From JAVJQS01 sp040218815 (GTDB lineage: Bacteria > Bacteroidota > Bacteroidia > Flavobacteriales_E > Vicingaceae), in the NCBI GenBank assembly GCA_040218815.1, contig JAVJQS010000004.1, positions 558,001 through 622,000 of the forward strand: a stretch of 64,000 bases of DNA, given 5' to 3'. Position numbers and translations under genes: made by a program. Shown piece after piece: positions 41,486 to 52,187 of this stretch. Numbering within the stretch: the stretch's first letter is position 1; each line of letters starts with the position of its first letter. Under the pieces are notes generated by a model, which saw only the letters and a list, made by a program, of their open reading frames with translations, did no database searches and was not told where the DNA came from.

Positions 41486-43642
41486 ATGAGAAAAATAACC
41501 CTTATTGCTATTGGTTTTTGCCTTTTTGCATGCACCAATTCAACAAATGAAAAGTTAACTGATGATTCTGCAGGGCGTAAAGAAATCAGTTTAATGGCAT
41601 ATCCTGATGTAAAAGAAGATAGTGTTTCTGATAATTACTTTGGTACAAATGTAACAGACCCATATCGTTGGTTAGAAAATGACACATCTGCTGAAACTGC
41701 AGCTTGGGTAAAGGCTCAAAATGAGGTAACCTTTGATTATTTAAGTCAAATTCCATATCGTACTCAGTTGAAGGATCGATTGACAGAGTTATGGAATTAC
41801 GAAAAAGCAGGAACTCCTTTTAATAAAGGGAAATTTTATTTCACCTTTAAAAATGATGGCATTCAAAATCAAAGCGTTCTTTACTATAGGATAGGCTTGT
41901 CAGGTAAGGATAAAATATTGCTTGATCCAAACACCCTATCTGAAGATGGCACAGCTTCTATAAATGGAATGGGTTTTTCTAAAGATGCGCAATACATGGC
42001 TTACGGCATATCAAGGGCTGGTTCAGATTGGGTGGAAATTAATGTAATGAATCTTGAAACTAAGGAGCAACTTAAAGACAAGATCAATTGGGTAAAATTT
42101 AGTGGTATTACCTGGGATGGTAAGGGATTTTATTACAGCGCTTATGATGCACCTACCGAAGGTTCAGACTATTCTGGAAAGAATGAATTCCACAAAGTTT
42201 ATTATCATAAAATTGGTACAAGCCAATTAGATGACCGCTTAATTTATGAAGACAAAAAGCATCCACAGCGTAATGCAGGCGCTGGGGTAACAGATGATGA
42301 AGCTTATTTAGTGATTACAACCTCAGAATCAACAAATGGGAATAGCTTGATGGTTAAAGATTTATCATCAAATAACGCCTTCGTAAAAATGGTGGAGAAT
42401 TTTGACACAGACAATAATTTAATAACTCACTTAGAAGATGGTAAATTTTTGATTCAAACGAATTACAAAGCACCAAATAACAAGGTGGTTATGGCAAGTA
42501 TTGATCAACCAAAGCAAAACCAATGGACAGATTTTATACCGGAAAAAGATTATGTATTAAAAGGAGTGAGTTTAGCAGGTGATAAAATTATTGCCTCCTA
42601 TATGAAAGATGTTAAGAGCAAAATTGAAGTCTTTGATATGAAAGGAAAATACTTGTATGATATTGAGTTACCTGGGATTGGTATCGCCAGCTTCAATGGT
42701 GATGAAGGTGATTCAATCGCATTCTATTCCTTTTCCTCTTATACCTACCCTACAACTATTTTCAAATATAATGTTTCGACCAATACTTCGGAAGAATACT
42801 TCAAACCTAAAACTGCTTTCAATTCTGAAGATTATATCACAGAACAAAAATTCTTTAAAAGTAAAGATGGAACAGAGGTTCCTATGTTTATTACCTATAA
42901 AAAAGGCACAATAAAAAATGGCTCAACTCCAACATTTCTATATGGTTATGGAGGGTTTAACATTAGCATTACTCCCCGATTTTCAGTTATTAATACAGTA
43001 TTTTTAGAACAAGGGGGAATTTATGCCGTTGTTAATCTTCGAGGTGGCAGTGAATATGGTGAAGACTGGCATAAAGCAGGTTGGAGACAAAACAAACAAA
43101 ATGTATTTGATGACTTTATATCGGCTGCAGAATACCTGATTGACAGCAATTACACATCAAGTCAAAAACTAGCCATCCACGGGAGATCTAATGGTGGATT
43201 ATTGGCTGGTGCTGTTATGACGCAACGTCCTGACTTAATGAAAGTCTCTTTACCAGGTGTTGGTGTATTGGATATGTTGCGGTATCATAAGTTTACAATC
43301 GGCTGGGCATGGGCGGGCGAATATGGCAGCTCTGATCAGGACAAAGCCACATTTAAGAATCTATACAGTTACTCTCCGCTGCACAACATTGAAAAAGGCG
43401 TAAATTACCCTGCAACTATGGTAACTACGGCGGACCATGATGATAGGGTTGTACCTGCACATTCTTTTAAGTTTATTTCTGAATTACAAAAGAAGCATGA
43501 AGGAGATAATCCAGTTCTTATTCGCATAGATGTTGATGCAGGACATGGAGCTGGAAAACCAACTGAAAAAACTATTGAAGAATGGGCAGATGTTTGGAGC
43601 TTTGTGCTCTGGAACTTAAATGCTGATGTTAGCTTTGATTAA
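41486..43642 (+). CDS. prolyl oligopeptidase family (S9A) serine peptidase lipoprotein
   Basis: The 718-residue enzyme hydrolyses proline-containing peptides by family knowledge. It starts with a lipoprotein-like signal (ending LFACTNS). A beta-propeller domain (about 75-440) gates the catalytic alpha/beta-hydrolase domain (about 475-718). The catalytic Ser is in HGRSNGGLLAG, the Asp in TADHDDRVVPAHSF and the His in DAGHGAGKPT. Length is normal for S9A. It is probably exported and acts on peptides alongside the DUF885 enzyme; the two are divergently transcribed across a 130-bp gap that must hold both promoters. Confidence 0.95.
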   Translation: MRKITLIAIGFCLFACTNSTNEKLTDDSAGRKEISLMAYPDVKEDSVSDNYFGTNVTDPYRWLENDTSAETAAWVKAQNEVTFDYLSQIPYRTQLKDRLTELWNYEKAGTPFNKGKFYFTFKNDGIQNQSVLYYRIGLSGKDKILLDPNTLSEDGTASINGMGFSKDAQYMAYGISRAGSDWVEINVMNLETKEQLKDKINWVKFSGITWDGKGFYYSAYDAPTEGSDYSGKNEFHKVYYHKIGTSQLDDRLIYEDKKHPQRNAGAGVTDDEAYLVITTSESTNGNSLMVKDLSSNNAFVKMVENFDTDNNLITHLEDGKFLIQTNYKAPNNKVVMASIDQPKQNQWTDFIPEKDYVLKGVSLAGDKIIASYMKDVKSKIEVFDMKGKYLYDIELPGIGIASFNGDEGDSIAFYSFSSYTYPTTIFKYNVSTNTSEEYFKPKTAFNSEDYITEQKFFKSKDGTEVPMFITYKKGTIKNGSTPTFLYGYGGFNISITPRFSVINTVFLEQGGIYAVVNLRGGSEYGEDWHKAGWRQNKQNVFDDFISAAEYLIDSNYTSSQKLAIHGRSNGGLLAGAVMTQRPDLMKVSLPGVGVLDMLRYHKFTIGWAWAGEYGSSDQDKATFKNLYSYSPLHNIEKGVNYPATMVTTADHDDRVVPAHSFKFISELQKKHEGDNPVLIRIDVDAGHGAGKPTEKTIEEWADVWSFVLWNLNADVSFD

Positions 43643-43902
43643 AATAATTGACTTATCTGTTAAGGTTGACCACATTATATAGTTCACCTAGCAATACTTT
43701 TCTAGTTCTTATCAAACACGACATCCTTTAGGTCTTATAGTTGAATTCTATTTCTGTTATACCAAAAAAAGCTTGGCTAAACCATGTTTTTAAAAGAATA
43801 GAACTATAATTTAATTATGAGATCTGAAACTATAGCCTAACCTGCATTATAATTAACTTTTAAATCGAATTTTATAGACTAGCTTTATTTTAACCAATAA
43901 AA

Positions 43903-43928
43903 AAGCTCAATCTTAAAAGATTGAGCTT
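43903..43928. terminator. bidirectional terminator between convergent genes
   Basis: AAGCTCAATCTT and its exact complement form an 11-12 bp stem flanked by A and T runs. It lies between the prolyl-oligopeptidase stop (43642) and the stop of the minus-strand gene at 43955. The rest of the 312-bp gap is AT-rich with no gene or recognisable RNA. Confidence 0.85.
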
Positions 43929-43954
43929 CTTTGGTTTATACTATATATAAACTA

Positions 43955-46123
43955 TCATTTCGATACAATCAATTTTTTCATGCTATTACCATACCGGATA
44001 ATGTAGATACCATTATTAAGATCGCTTATGTCTAGCTGTTGATTTTTGCTGCTAATTTCAAACTCCTTCACCATACTACCAGTGATGTCCATTATTTGCA
44101 GAACTTGAGCGTTTAGCGGTGAATTTTCAAATTTAAAATTTAAGTAATCGTTGGCAGGGTTTGGACTGAAACTAAATTTTGCAGTTGAATATTCTTCAAT
44201 TCCAACATTAACTATCTCAATACAAAATGAAGTGTCAACACAACCATCAAAATTAACTTCTACTGCATATGTTCCATTCTCTTCAACTAAATATTGCTGA
44301 CCTGTAGCTCCAGCAATTGCAGTATCTGCAACACAATCAATCCATTGATATGAAGTAGCATTGGCTTGCTGAGATATCAATAAAAAATTTCTTTTGATAA
44401 TTGTATTATTCGCTTTCCTAATTGTCAAATTCAAGAATAGAACAGAATCACAACCTAAAGAATTTGTTATGGTGTCTGTATATACTCCTGTAGAATTATA
44501 TGTTAAACCAGTTTGAGGCCAAGTATATTCTTTACATACATCCACCGCTTCTGAAGATGAATTAGAATTTAATATGAGTAAATCCAAAGTAATCACTGAA
44601 TCACAACCTAAAGAGTTGGTATCAACAAAAATATATTGACCAGAAGTAGTATAGGTTTGACCACTCAATGCCCAATTATAAGTATCACATGCAGTGTCTC
44701 TTACTGTAGCTGTAGTAGCATTTAAAATAGTCAATTCTAATGTAAGCAATGAGTCACAACCTAGGGTTGTACTTGGTATGGTATCAAAATAAGTACCACT
44801 GGTTGTGAGTGTATCGCCAAGCCAAACATAAAGCTCGCAAGCAACTACAGTATCCGAAGAAGAACTTGGAGTAGTAAAACTTAAATTAAGGGATAACAAA
44901 GAGTCACATCCTTTAGCATTTGGAATAGTATCAAAGTAATCACCTGCCGCTGTTAAGGTATCTCCTTGCCAAACATAGCTATCACAAGTAATCACTGTAT
45001 CTGCCAATGATGTTGGTGTTCCAATAAATAAATTCAGTTCTAGAATTGAATCACATAATGAAGCACCTAAGAGCGTATCTCTATACAATCCTTCAGCTCT
45101 CAAGGTATCACCACGCCAAACGTAAAAATTGGTATCACAAACGCTTACAGTGGTATCTGTTCGAGTTTGTAAAATTGTTAAATCAAGCACATTAATTGAA
45201 TCGCAACCGTTTGCAGTTGTAGTAGTGTCAAAATACATACCAGTAGAATCATAACTCAAGGCTGTAGTCGACCAAGTATATGAAACACAGGCTGAATCTA
45301 CCAAGGTAGTAATTATTACAGGAGGTTCTACTAATGTAAATTCAAGGCTATCTACCAACCCAGTTGAATCAGTGGCAGTAACCTTATAGGTGCCTGCAGA
45401 AAGGGTATCTACAAAATTCAAAGTGTCACCAGTACTCCAACTATATGAAATTGGGTTAGTTCCTCCAATATTCTGAATACTCACAGAACCATCATTTTGA
45501 CCTGGACAACTAATATTAGTATCAATCTGAGGGCTAATGATAAAACAATTTGCTCCTGCGCCTGGATTAGCATAAATCTGAATTCCATTAACAATTCCCC
45601 CTAAAACTGCTGTTTGAGCAGCATACCAGCTCTCTCCAATATTATTATTTGCTAAAGAATCACATAAAACTAATGAGGGACCACCTGCATCAGGTCTAGA
45701 GTCCCAAAGACCTCCATCATCATAATCTACAGAATCAATTAATGCTCCAAAATTATCTTTAATAGTTATGTCCTCACCCCCATTACTTAATGCACCTGAA
45801 GTCCAGATGAAATCTGCGTCAAAACCAAAAACATTTCTAAAGGCAGCTGAATCACCTGCAATAATTGCAAATTGTCCAGCTAAGATACTATCGTTTGCTG
45901 TAAAATTATGAGAAACCCCTTCAACAAATGAATAACCGTTTAAATGAATTGTAGTAACAGTCGTATTTACAAATTCAATAAATTCCAAAGAATCACTTCC
46001 ACTTTCAGGTGGATTGTACATAATTTCAGTAATTGAGATTTGTGCCGTTGAATTCGCAGCTAAGCAAGTTATAAGAGCTAAGGAAGCTATTGCTTGCTTA
46101 AAAAATGGTATAGTCTTTTTCAT
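43955..46123 (-). CDS. secreted lamin-tail-domain protein with C-rich repeats and T9SS type A sorting domain
   Basis: The 722-residue secreted protein starts with a signal peptide ending NSTAQ. A lamin-tail domain (about 30-150, ITEIMYNPPESGSDSLEFIEFVN) is followed by an SprB-like repeat (about 195-270, CPGQNDGSVSIQNIGG). About six repeats of some 45 residues come next, of the pattern C-[DE]-x-Y-x-W-x-x-x-x-T-x-x-x-x-G-x-Y-x-D-T and GCDS-x-x-x-L-x-L-x-I. The type A sorting signal (FSFSPNPANDYLNFKF, LDISDLNNGIYIIRY) ends the protein. It is likely a surface or released adhesin or enzyme scaffold. The repeats each carry two Cys, suggesting disulfide pairs. Confidence 0.88.
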   Translation of the reverse strand: MKKTIPFFKQAIASLALITCLAANSTAQISITEIMYNPPESGSDSLEFIEFVNTTVTTIHLNGYSFVEGVSHNFTANDSILAGQFAIIAGDSAAFRNVFGFDADFIWTSGALSNGGEDITIKDNFGALIDSVDYDDGGLWDSRPDAGGPSLVLCDSLANNNIGESWYAAQTAVLGGIVNGIQIYANPGAGANCFIISPQIDTNISCPGQNDGSVSIQNIGGTNPISYSWSTGDTLNFVDTLSAGTYKVTATDSTGLVDSLEFTLVEPPVIITTLVDSACVSYTWSTTALSYDSTGMYFDTTTTANGCDSINVLDLTILQTRTDTTVSVCDTNFYVWRGDTLRAEGLYRDTLLGASLCDSILELNLFIGTPTSLADTVITCDSYVWQGDTLTAAGDYFDTIPNAKGCDSLLSLNLSFTTPSSSSDTVVACELYVWLGDTLTTSGTYFDTIPSTTLGCDSLLTLELTILNATTATVRDTACDTYNWALSGQTYTTSGQYIFVDTNSLGCDSVITLDLLILNSNSSSEAVDVCKEYTWPQTGLTYNSTGVYTDTITNSLGCDSVLFLNLTIRKANNTIIKRNFLLISQQANATSYQWIDCVADTAIAGATGQQYLVEENGTYAVEVNFDGCVDTSFCIEIVNVGIEEYSTAKFSFSPNPANDYLNFKFENSPLNAQVLQIMDITGSMVKEFEISSKNQQLDISDLNNGIYIIRYGNSMKKLIVSK

Positions 46124-46252
46124 AAAATTGATATTAAAACACGAAAATACCTAATAAATATTAGTTGGGTTTAATATGTAATAACTTAATGGTCAACCGA
46201 TGGATAATTAATGCCCAGTATCCAATGGTTTTATTTTTTAAATAGCTGAATA

Positions 46253-49200
46253 TTAATTTACTATTAATTTAATGCACTTATTAAAGTGAGTGCTAAAGAA
46301 TTGGACCATATAAACACCTTTAGGTAATTTTTTACTAAGATATAGTTGGGTTTCTATTAAATTCTCTTCACTACTAATATTAACTATTTGATTAACTAAG
46401 ATTTGTCCATTCGTAGCTCTAATTTGTATTTGATATCTTCCCTCATTTAGGCCAGATGCATTGAGCCAAACTTCATTTCCATCATTTGGGTTTGGAAACA
46501 AAGATATGCTAGGGAGAAATTCTTCGCCATCGAACTTTACAACTTCGATATTATGTGTATTTACAGTACCATCAAAATCTGTTTGTTTTAATCGATAATA
46601 GTTATAACCGTTTTCAGGACTTTCATCAATTAGATTGTAAAGCCTTAGTTCAGAGCTATTTCCAGCTCCAGCTACTCTTCCTATATCATTAAAAACGTGA
46701 CCTTCGAGTGAACGTTCAATAGTAAAATAATTATTGTTTAATTCACTTGTTGTGCTCCATTCTAACAGCACCTTATTTCCTTGTTTTTTGGCGCTGAAAT
46801 CAAGCAATTCGATAGGTAGAGAAATTAAATCATCAGTATCTCTGAAGTCATACTCTCCATCTCCGTCAAAATCAGGCAAATTAGAAGCTATTCCAAAATT
46901 ATCGGTATCGTATAAATCTACAATTCCATCTCTGTCAGAATCAAAATATAAGGCGTTATCAGAATCTAAAAAGTTAGGGAGTCCATCAGCATCATCATCT
47001 TCCAACCAATCAGGTATGTTATCAGCATCAGCATCATCTGTATTTACATAGAATAATGGATTTCCTGCAGCAGATTCAAAATTATCTGCACGGATAACAA
47101 AGTCATCCAGTGCATCACCTGAAGCATTGTCATCAAACCCTTCAATCCAATCTTCCAAGCCATCGCCATCTGTATCAAAATCTAAAAAATCTGAATTTCC
47201 ATCACTATCATTATCACTTAAGGAAATAGCAGTACCTCCATTATCCGAATCGTAGGCATTGTCCCAGCCATCGCCATCACCATCAGACCCAGAGGGAACT
47301 ATGAATGAAGCAGTTAATTGTGCCTCAACATTATCAATGAGGCCATCATTATCAGCATCTAAATCTAAACGGTTTGGTATTGCATCTCCATCCAAATCGT
47401 CATCTGCAAGAGGTGAGCCTCCATTGTCCGGATCAAATTCATCTGCCCAACCATCTCCGTCAGAATCAATAAATCCATCAACCCTTCCGTCTCCGTTGCC
47501 ATCTAGCCCACCTGCTTCTAAAATATCAGGAATACCATCATTATCAGCATCTAAATCATATCGATCATAAACTCCATCTCCATCAGAATCACAAAATTTT
47601 TGAGATTCTAATGCTATTCTATTTGAAGGCCAAGCCTCCGTAAAACTATACCTTGCTGCATCAAGTAAACCAGAATAATTTCCCGTAACATTAGCCGAGG
47701 TTCCGCCAAAACTACCACCAACTCCACCATCACTCCCATGAGGAGGAATTGATGTATATGGTGCTGATAGGGTTTCCAAAACTCCATCTAAGTATAAGCT
47801 CATTAGTCCATTATCAAACGTACAGGCAACATGCTGCCATTGGTCTAAAACTACCGTTTGAGTATGCACCAAATCAATTTGGTTACTTGCATTTCGTGCA
47901 GAATAACTTAATAAATTACCATTTAGCCACATGGTTAGGCCATTTGTTCCTGCTCCTTCCTCATAAATAATTCTTGTGCCACTTAAATTGTTTGGTTTAA
48001 TCCAAGCCGAAAAACTCACTTCGGTGTAATCATCCTCCATAAAACCTCCGTCAACACTGTATCTGACTTGCTGATTAGTTCCATTAAATAGTGCAGCATG
48101 GGTTCCTTGAACTACATCATTGGTTGAAAAAGTTGGAGCTGTTGTTCCTGAACCACTATTTCGGCCATTACCTGAGACATCGTTGGTATTATTATCCATC
48201 GACCAAAAGGCATCGACACTGCCACCGAAGTTGACCACGGGTGTTTCACAAATGGCTTCGTCAGCATCTAAAATTCCATCATTATCATTATCGATATCAA
48301 AAAAGTCACTAACACCATCTTCATCAGTGTCTAGAATCTCCCGCCAATCTCTTTCAGGGGTTGACGGTTGGTCAGCATTTGGAAAGTCATCTGAGCTTTG
48401 TCCGTTATTTGTAACATTAGTGCTAGGGTTTGATCCATTGACATTATCAAAAACATCATCCAAGCCGTCAACATCATCATCAACTCCAGAAATAGTAACA
48501 TCCGCTATTTTATCATTATTTGTATCGTAGGCTTCAATAAAATCTGTAAAACCATCATTATCAGAGTCGATATCTAAATAGTCAGGTTCATCTGTCCCAT
48601 CAGTATTTACTAGTGTTAAAAAATTTCCTGCTTGATCAATATCAAAAGCATCATCAATACCATCCCCATCCGTATCAACTCCTAACGGAGAACTTGGTGC
48701 AGAGTTGGTAGCTTGACCTTCGATGTTATCAACTATTCCATCATTATCAGAGTCAATATCCAGTCGGTTTGAGAAGCCATCTCCGTCAGTATCCGCATCC
48801 ACTAAGACAGTCCCCCCATCATCTGGATCAAAAGTATCTGCCCACCCATCATTATCAGAATCAACAAAAACATCTACTGTTCCGTTACCGTCTGAATCAA
48901 GACCCCCTGCTTCAATTATATCAGCTATTCCATCATTATCTGAATCTAAATCAAAAATATTTGGTAAGCCATCACCATCAGAGTCACATGAAGGATCTGA
49001 TTCTAAGGCTATTCTTGCAGCTGACCACGCTTCACTAAAACTATACCTTGCAGCGTCTAATAATCCCGAATAGTTTCCGCTTACTCCTGCAGAATTATCA
49101 CCTGCACTAAAACTCCCACCTACACCGCCATCACTCGAGTGGGCAGGAATGTCAGTAAAAGAAGCAGTTAATGTTTCACCAACACCGTCAAAATATAATG

Positions 49201-51238
49201 TCATTAAGCCATTATCAAAAGTACATGCCACATGATGCCATTGATTATCTACAGTAAGTGTTTGAGAGTAGATCAAATTCGTTTGAGAACCTGCTCCACC
49301 ACTTCTAGCAGAAAAAGTTAAGGCATTTCCATTTAACCAAAGAATCAAGCCATTAACTGTTCCTCCCTCTTCATAGATGACTCTAGTACCCGTTAAATCA
49401 TCTGGCTTGATCCAAGCTGAAAAGCTAACAGTAGTATATTGCGACTCCATAAAATCACCATCAACACTATATCGAATTTGCTGACTAGTTCCGTTAAAAC
49501 TTGCTGAATGTGAGCCTTGAATGGCATCAGTTGAAAAGGCCGGAGTAGTTGTTCCCGAACCTGCATCATAATTATTCCCTGAAACATCATCAGTTGAATT
49601 ATCCATTGACCAATAGGCGTCTACTGTACCTACAAACTCACAAATCCTTTCATTCACATCTAAAATACCATCATTATCATCATCAGTATCTAAATCGTCT
49701 GCAACACCATCTGAATCTTGATCAGCTGTGCAACTCGCTGAAGAAATAACTCCAACTGCATCAATCTCATAATCAACTGAGCTTGAATTACCTTTATCGA
49801 AAGCTAAATACCTAAAATCAACATTGGAAGTTACTGTGGTAGTTGTAAAACTAACATTGTTATTGTTTGTAGGGGAATTAGGATGATTCGTGAAACCAGA
49901 ACCCGCGAGTGTAGACTCTGAAAGATCAATAATGGCAGTACCCGTTCCAACTGAATTTCTTCTCCTCCAGGTAATCTCATATTGTGTTCCTGCAGTAAAT
50001 ACTTGCCCAAAATCCAATATTAATTGTTGATTATCATTATAAATTTCTGCAAAGTTACCATCTGGTGAACCCTCTGCCTCTGTATCATTTATTACGTTAT
50101 TTTGATCACTTTCATAGGTTGCATAGGTGTAATTATTAGTAGTAATAAATCGTTCTCCACAGGCTACTCTCATCATTACAAACCCTGTATCAGTAGCTCC
50201 GTCGACATCTTCAATAACATATTGAAAATTATCAATGCCAACAAAACTTGCAAGTGGCGTGTATACAATGTAATCATCATTAGTATTAACTGGTGTACCG
50301 TTATCATTAATGCTTAATGTTCCACCATTTGCTGATATAAGGTCATTTATTGCAGCATTGCTCCCTGCTTGAATAATTTCGAGACTAGATCCATCAATAT
50401 CAATATCGTCCAAGCCAAAAAACAACACATTCAAATTCGTATTTCCACTTGAGGCAACCGAAAAATTATCATCCACAGCGCGAGGTCTCAAATTTGTTGG
50501 TCCGGTTCCTGTTGCAATAGCTGTTCCTGTTGTAGGATTACATGTACCTCCAGGACCTCTAAAAACAGTTAATCCAGTACATAAATTATTAGTCCCTGCG
50601 CCATTCTCATAAATCACATTATTATTTGCGGTACTAGTGCCAATGCTCGCTCCACCATCACCACAGAGTATTGAATTTGTTCCTCTAAGATGTATGTCAT
50701 CGTCAATTTCTACGCATACGTTTACTTCTACGTAGAAAATTGCATTATCCCGGATATGAATATCATCTGCACAATAATTATATGAGCTTGTAAAAGCGTA
50801 ATAAATTGAATTATCTTCTAAGTAGATATCTATTTCAACTGGACCAACTGTTCCTGGACCTTCATTAGCTCTAGCAGTATATAACTGACCTCGATTATAG
50901 ATTCTTGCATTGTTAATTAAAGCTAATCCTGTACTATTTGTGCCAACCGTCACCCAAAAAATTGCTCCAGTATCGACTTCTAAATAACCCTCAAATTCAT
51001 AAAGGGTGCCTGTCGTACCATAATCCAGATAAACAGTGTCACCACTAGATATAAAAACATTATCAGTTGGTGCTGGATAGTCAATTCCCTCAGTTCCTCC
51101 TGCACCAGCGCCTTGTTGCCATGTGGAAGCATCATCCCAATTTCCTGTTTGCACAGACTGAAAACTAGATTGGGCTGCTGAAAATGAAAAGAGAAATAAA
51201 AGAAAAATGGCAAAACCAAAAGGCTTCTTAATCATCAT
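46253..51238 (-). CDS. giant secreted LamG / thrombospondin-3-repeat protein with T9SS type A sorting domain
   Basis: The 1661-residue protein starts with a signal peptide ending FSAAQ and a G8-like or beta-helix-like region (NWDDASTWQQG). A cadherin/Ig-like part (about 280-360) follows. Next is a duplicated unit of a LamG-type domain (VDAYWSMDNSTDD, VRYSVDGDFMESQYT and a near-copy with SVDAFWSMDNNTND) and strings of D-x-D-x-D-G calcium-binding thrombospondin type 3 repeats (GDGLPNIFDLDSDNDGI). The C-terminus is a type A signal (ISLFPNPNDGNEVWLN, KGVYMVQFF). It would be calcium-dependent, surface-exposed and probably adhesive. Confidence 0.9.
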   Translation of the reverse strand: MMIKKPFGFAIFLLFLFSFSAAQSSFQSVQTGNWDDASTWQQGAGAGGTEGIDYPAPTDNVFISSGDTVYLDYGTTGTLYEFEGYLEVDTGAIFWVTVGTNSTGLALINNARIYNRGQLYTARANEGPGTVGPVEIDIYLEDNSIYYAFTSSYNYCADDIHIRDNAIFYVEVNVCVEIDDDIHLRGTNSILCGDGGASIGTSTANNNVIYENGAGTNNLCTGLTVFRGPGGTCNPTTGTAIATGTGPTNLRPRAVDDNFSVASSGNTNLNVLFFGLDDIDIDGSSLEIIQAGSNAAINDLISANGGTLSINDNGTPVNTNDDYIVYTPLASFVGIDNFQYVIEDVDGATDTGFVMMRVACGERFITTNNYTYATYESDQNNVINDTEAEGSPDGNFAEIYNDNQQLILDFGQVFTAGTQYEITWRRRNSVGTGTAIIDLSESTLAGSGFTNHPNSPTNNNNVSFTTTTVTSNVDFRYLAFDKGNSSSVDYEIDAVGVISSASCTADQDSDGVADDLDTDDDNDGILDVNERICEFVGTVDAYWSMDNSTDDVSGNNYDAGSGTTTPAFSTDAIQGSHSASFNGTSQQIRYSVDGDFMESQYTTVSFSAWIKPDDLTGTRVIYEEGGTVNGLILWLNGNALTFSARSGGAGSQTNLIYSQTLTVDNQWHHVACTFDNGLMTLYFDGVGETLTASFTDIPAHSSDGGVGGSFSAGDNSAGVSGNYSGLLDAARYSFSEAWSAARIALESDPSCDSDGDGLPNIFDLDSDNDGIADIIEAGGLDSDGNGTVDVFVDSDNDGWADTFDPDDGGTVLVDADTDGDGFSNRLDIDSDNDGIVDNIEGQATNSAPSSPLGVDTDGDGIDDAFDIDQAGNFLTLVNTDGTDEPDYLDIDSDNDGFTDFIEAYDTNNDKIADVTISGVDDDVDGLDDVFDNVNGSNPSTNVTNNGQSSDDFPNADQPSTPERDWREILDTDEDGVSDFFDIDNDNDGILDADEAICETPVVNFGGSVDAFWSMDNNTNDVSGNGRNSGSGTTAPTFSTNDVVQGTHAALFNGTNQQVRYSVDGGFMEDDYTEVSFSAWIKPNNLSGTRIIYEEGAGTNGLTMWLNGNLLSYSARNASNQIDLVHTQTVVLDQWQHVACTFDNGLMSLYLDGVLETLSAPYTSIPPHGSDGGVGGSFGGTSANVTGNYSGLLDAARYSFTEAWPSNRIALESQKFCDSDGDGVYDRYDLDADNDGIPDILEAGGLDGNGDGRVDGFIDSDGDGWADEFDPDNGGSPLADDDLDGDAIPNRLDLDADNDGLIDNVEAQLTASFIVPSGSDGDGDGWDNAYDSDNGGTAISLSDNDSDGNSDFLDFDTDGDGLEDWIEGFDDNASGDALDDFVIRADNFESAAGNPLFYVNTDDADADNIPDWLEDDDADGLPNFLDSDNALYFDSDRDGIVDLYDTDNFGIASNLPDFDGDGEYDFRDTDDLISLPIELLDFSAKKQGNKVLLEWSTTSELNNNYFTIERSLEGHVFNDIGRVAGAGNSSELRLYNLIDESPENGYNYYRLKQTDFDGTVNTHNIEVVKFDGEEFLPSISLFPNPNDGNEVWLNASGLNEGRYQIQIRATNGQILVNQIVNISSEENLIETQLYLSKKLPKGVYMVQFFSTHFNKCIKLIVN

Positions 51239-51345
51239 ATTAAAATCATTATAAGAAGTACAAATTTAATTAATCTTTATAGTCAAAAATAAATGAGTTA
51301 AACTATTTAATCAATAAAATTAAGATGAGGGGGCAATCAAAATGT

Positions 51346-52173
51346 TTAATAAATTGATTCAAAAAGCTGCTTACTGACCTTATTGAAATATCGTTTTTTC
51401 CCAAAAGAGCCTACCCATTGGATTTTTTTTACACTGTTACTGAGGAAGATTTCATCAGCCACTAAAAGGGCCTCTTTTTTTAAGGGAATTTCAACTATTT
51501 TGAAGTCTAGCTTTTTAGCTATTTCTATCACTTTTGAACGCATAACACCATCTAAACAGCCTTCAGAAATGGGCGGAGTATAGATGTCTTGTTTTTTAAC
51601 TAAAAAAATATTGGAACTAGTCGCCTCGGCAAGTCCTTGGTGATTATTCAGAAGGATAAGGTCATCTAACTTTCGTTCCTTTGCCTCAATTGCCGCAAGA
51701 ATATATGGGAGTGAATTTAATGTTTTGATTGATGTTAAGTAATTAGGGAAAATCGTTACTTCCTCTGAAAAATCAATGCGTAAACCGTTTTGGTTTAAAT
51801 GAACGATAGCCTCATCCAATTGCTCTGCTTCAATAAAATATGCAGCTTTTGATGCAGTCGGTTTATAGGTTCCTCCACCATCTCTAAAAACCGTTAATCT
51901 TAGCTTAGCATTGCTCTCTAGCTCATTTTTTATCAATAATTGGTCTATACAAACCTTTATTTCATTCAACTGTAATTGATTCAATTCAATTTTCAATTGA
52001 GCTAGACTTCCAATCAAGCGATTGAAATGATTTTCTAAATAACAAGGCTTCCCGGCTTTAATACGGATGGTTTCAAAAACTCCATCCCCGTATTTTAATG
52101 CACGATTTAAACTAAACACTGGTTGATTAGCTTGATAAAATTTATTGTTGTAACAAAGGTAATTTGAAGGCAC
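51346..52173 (-). CDS. aminotransferase class IV (4-amino-4-deoxychorismate lyase / branched-chain type)
   Basis: The 275-residue PLP enzyme has class IV landmarks: NRALKYGDGVFETIRI near residue 25, the PLP lysine region SIKTLNSLPYILAAIEAK, and EATSSNIFLVKKQDIYTPP with the Gly-rich EGCLDGVMRSKVIEIA. Length fits aminodeoxychorismate lyase (folate pathway) or D-amino-acid aminotransferase; the specificity residues do not settle it. It lies at the end of the minus-strand run with parE, parC and rhomboid, 14 bases after the rhomboid stop. Confidence 0.85.
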   Translation of the reverse strand: MPSNYLCYNNKFYQANQPVFSLNRALKYGDGVFETIRIKAGKPCYLENHFNRLIGSLAQLKIELNQLQLNEIKVCIDQLLIKNELESNAKLRLTVFRDGGGTYKPTASKAAYFIEAEQLDEAIVHLNQNGLRIDFSEEVTIFPNYLTSIKTLNSLPYILAAIEAKERKLDDLILLNNHQGLAEATSSNIFLVKKQDIYTPPISEGCLDGVMRSKVIEIAKKLDFKIVEIPLKKEALLVADEIFLSNSVKKIQWVGSFGKKRYFNKVSKQLFESIY

Positions 52174-52187
52174 TATTAAGCAGTCTT

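Noticed and set aside
47259..49073. Long plus-strand open frames opposite the LamG protein gene
   Set aside because: They are rich in Ser/Pro from antisense reading of Asp-rich calcium repeats, have no plausible starts or domains, and the minus-strand gene is complete.
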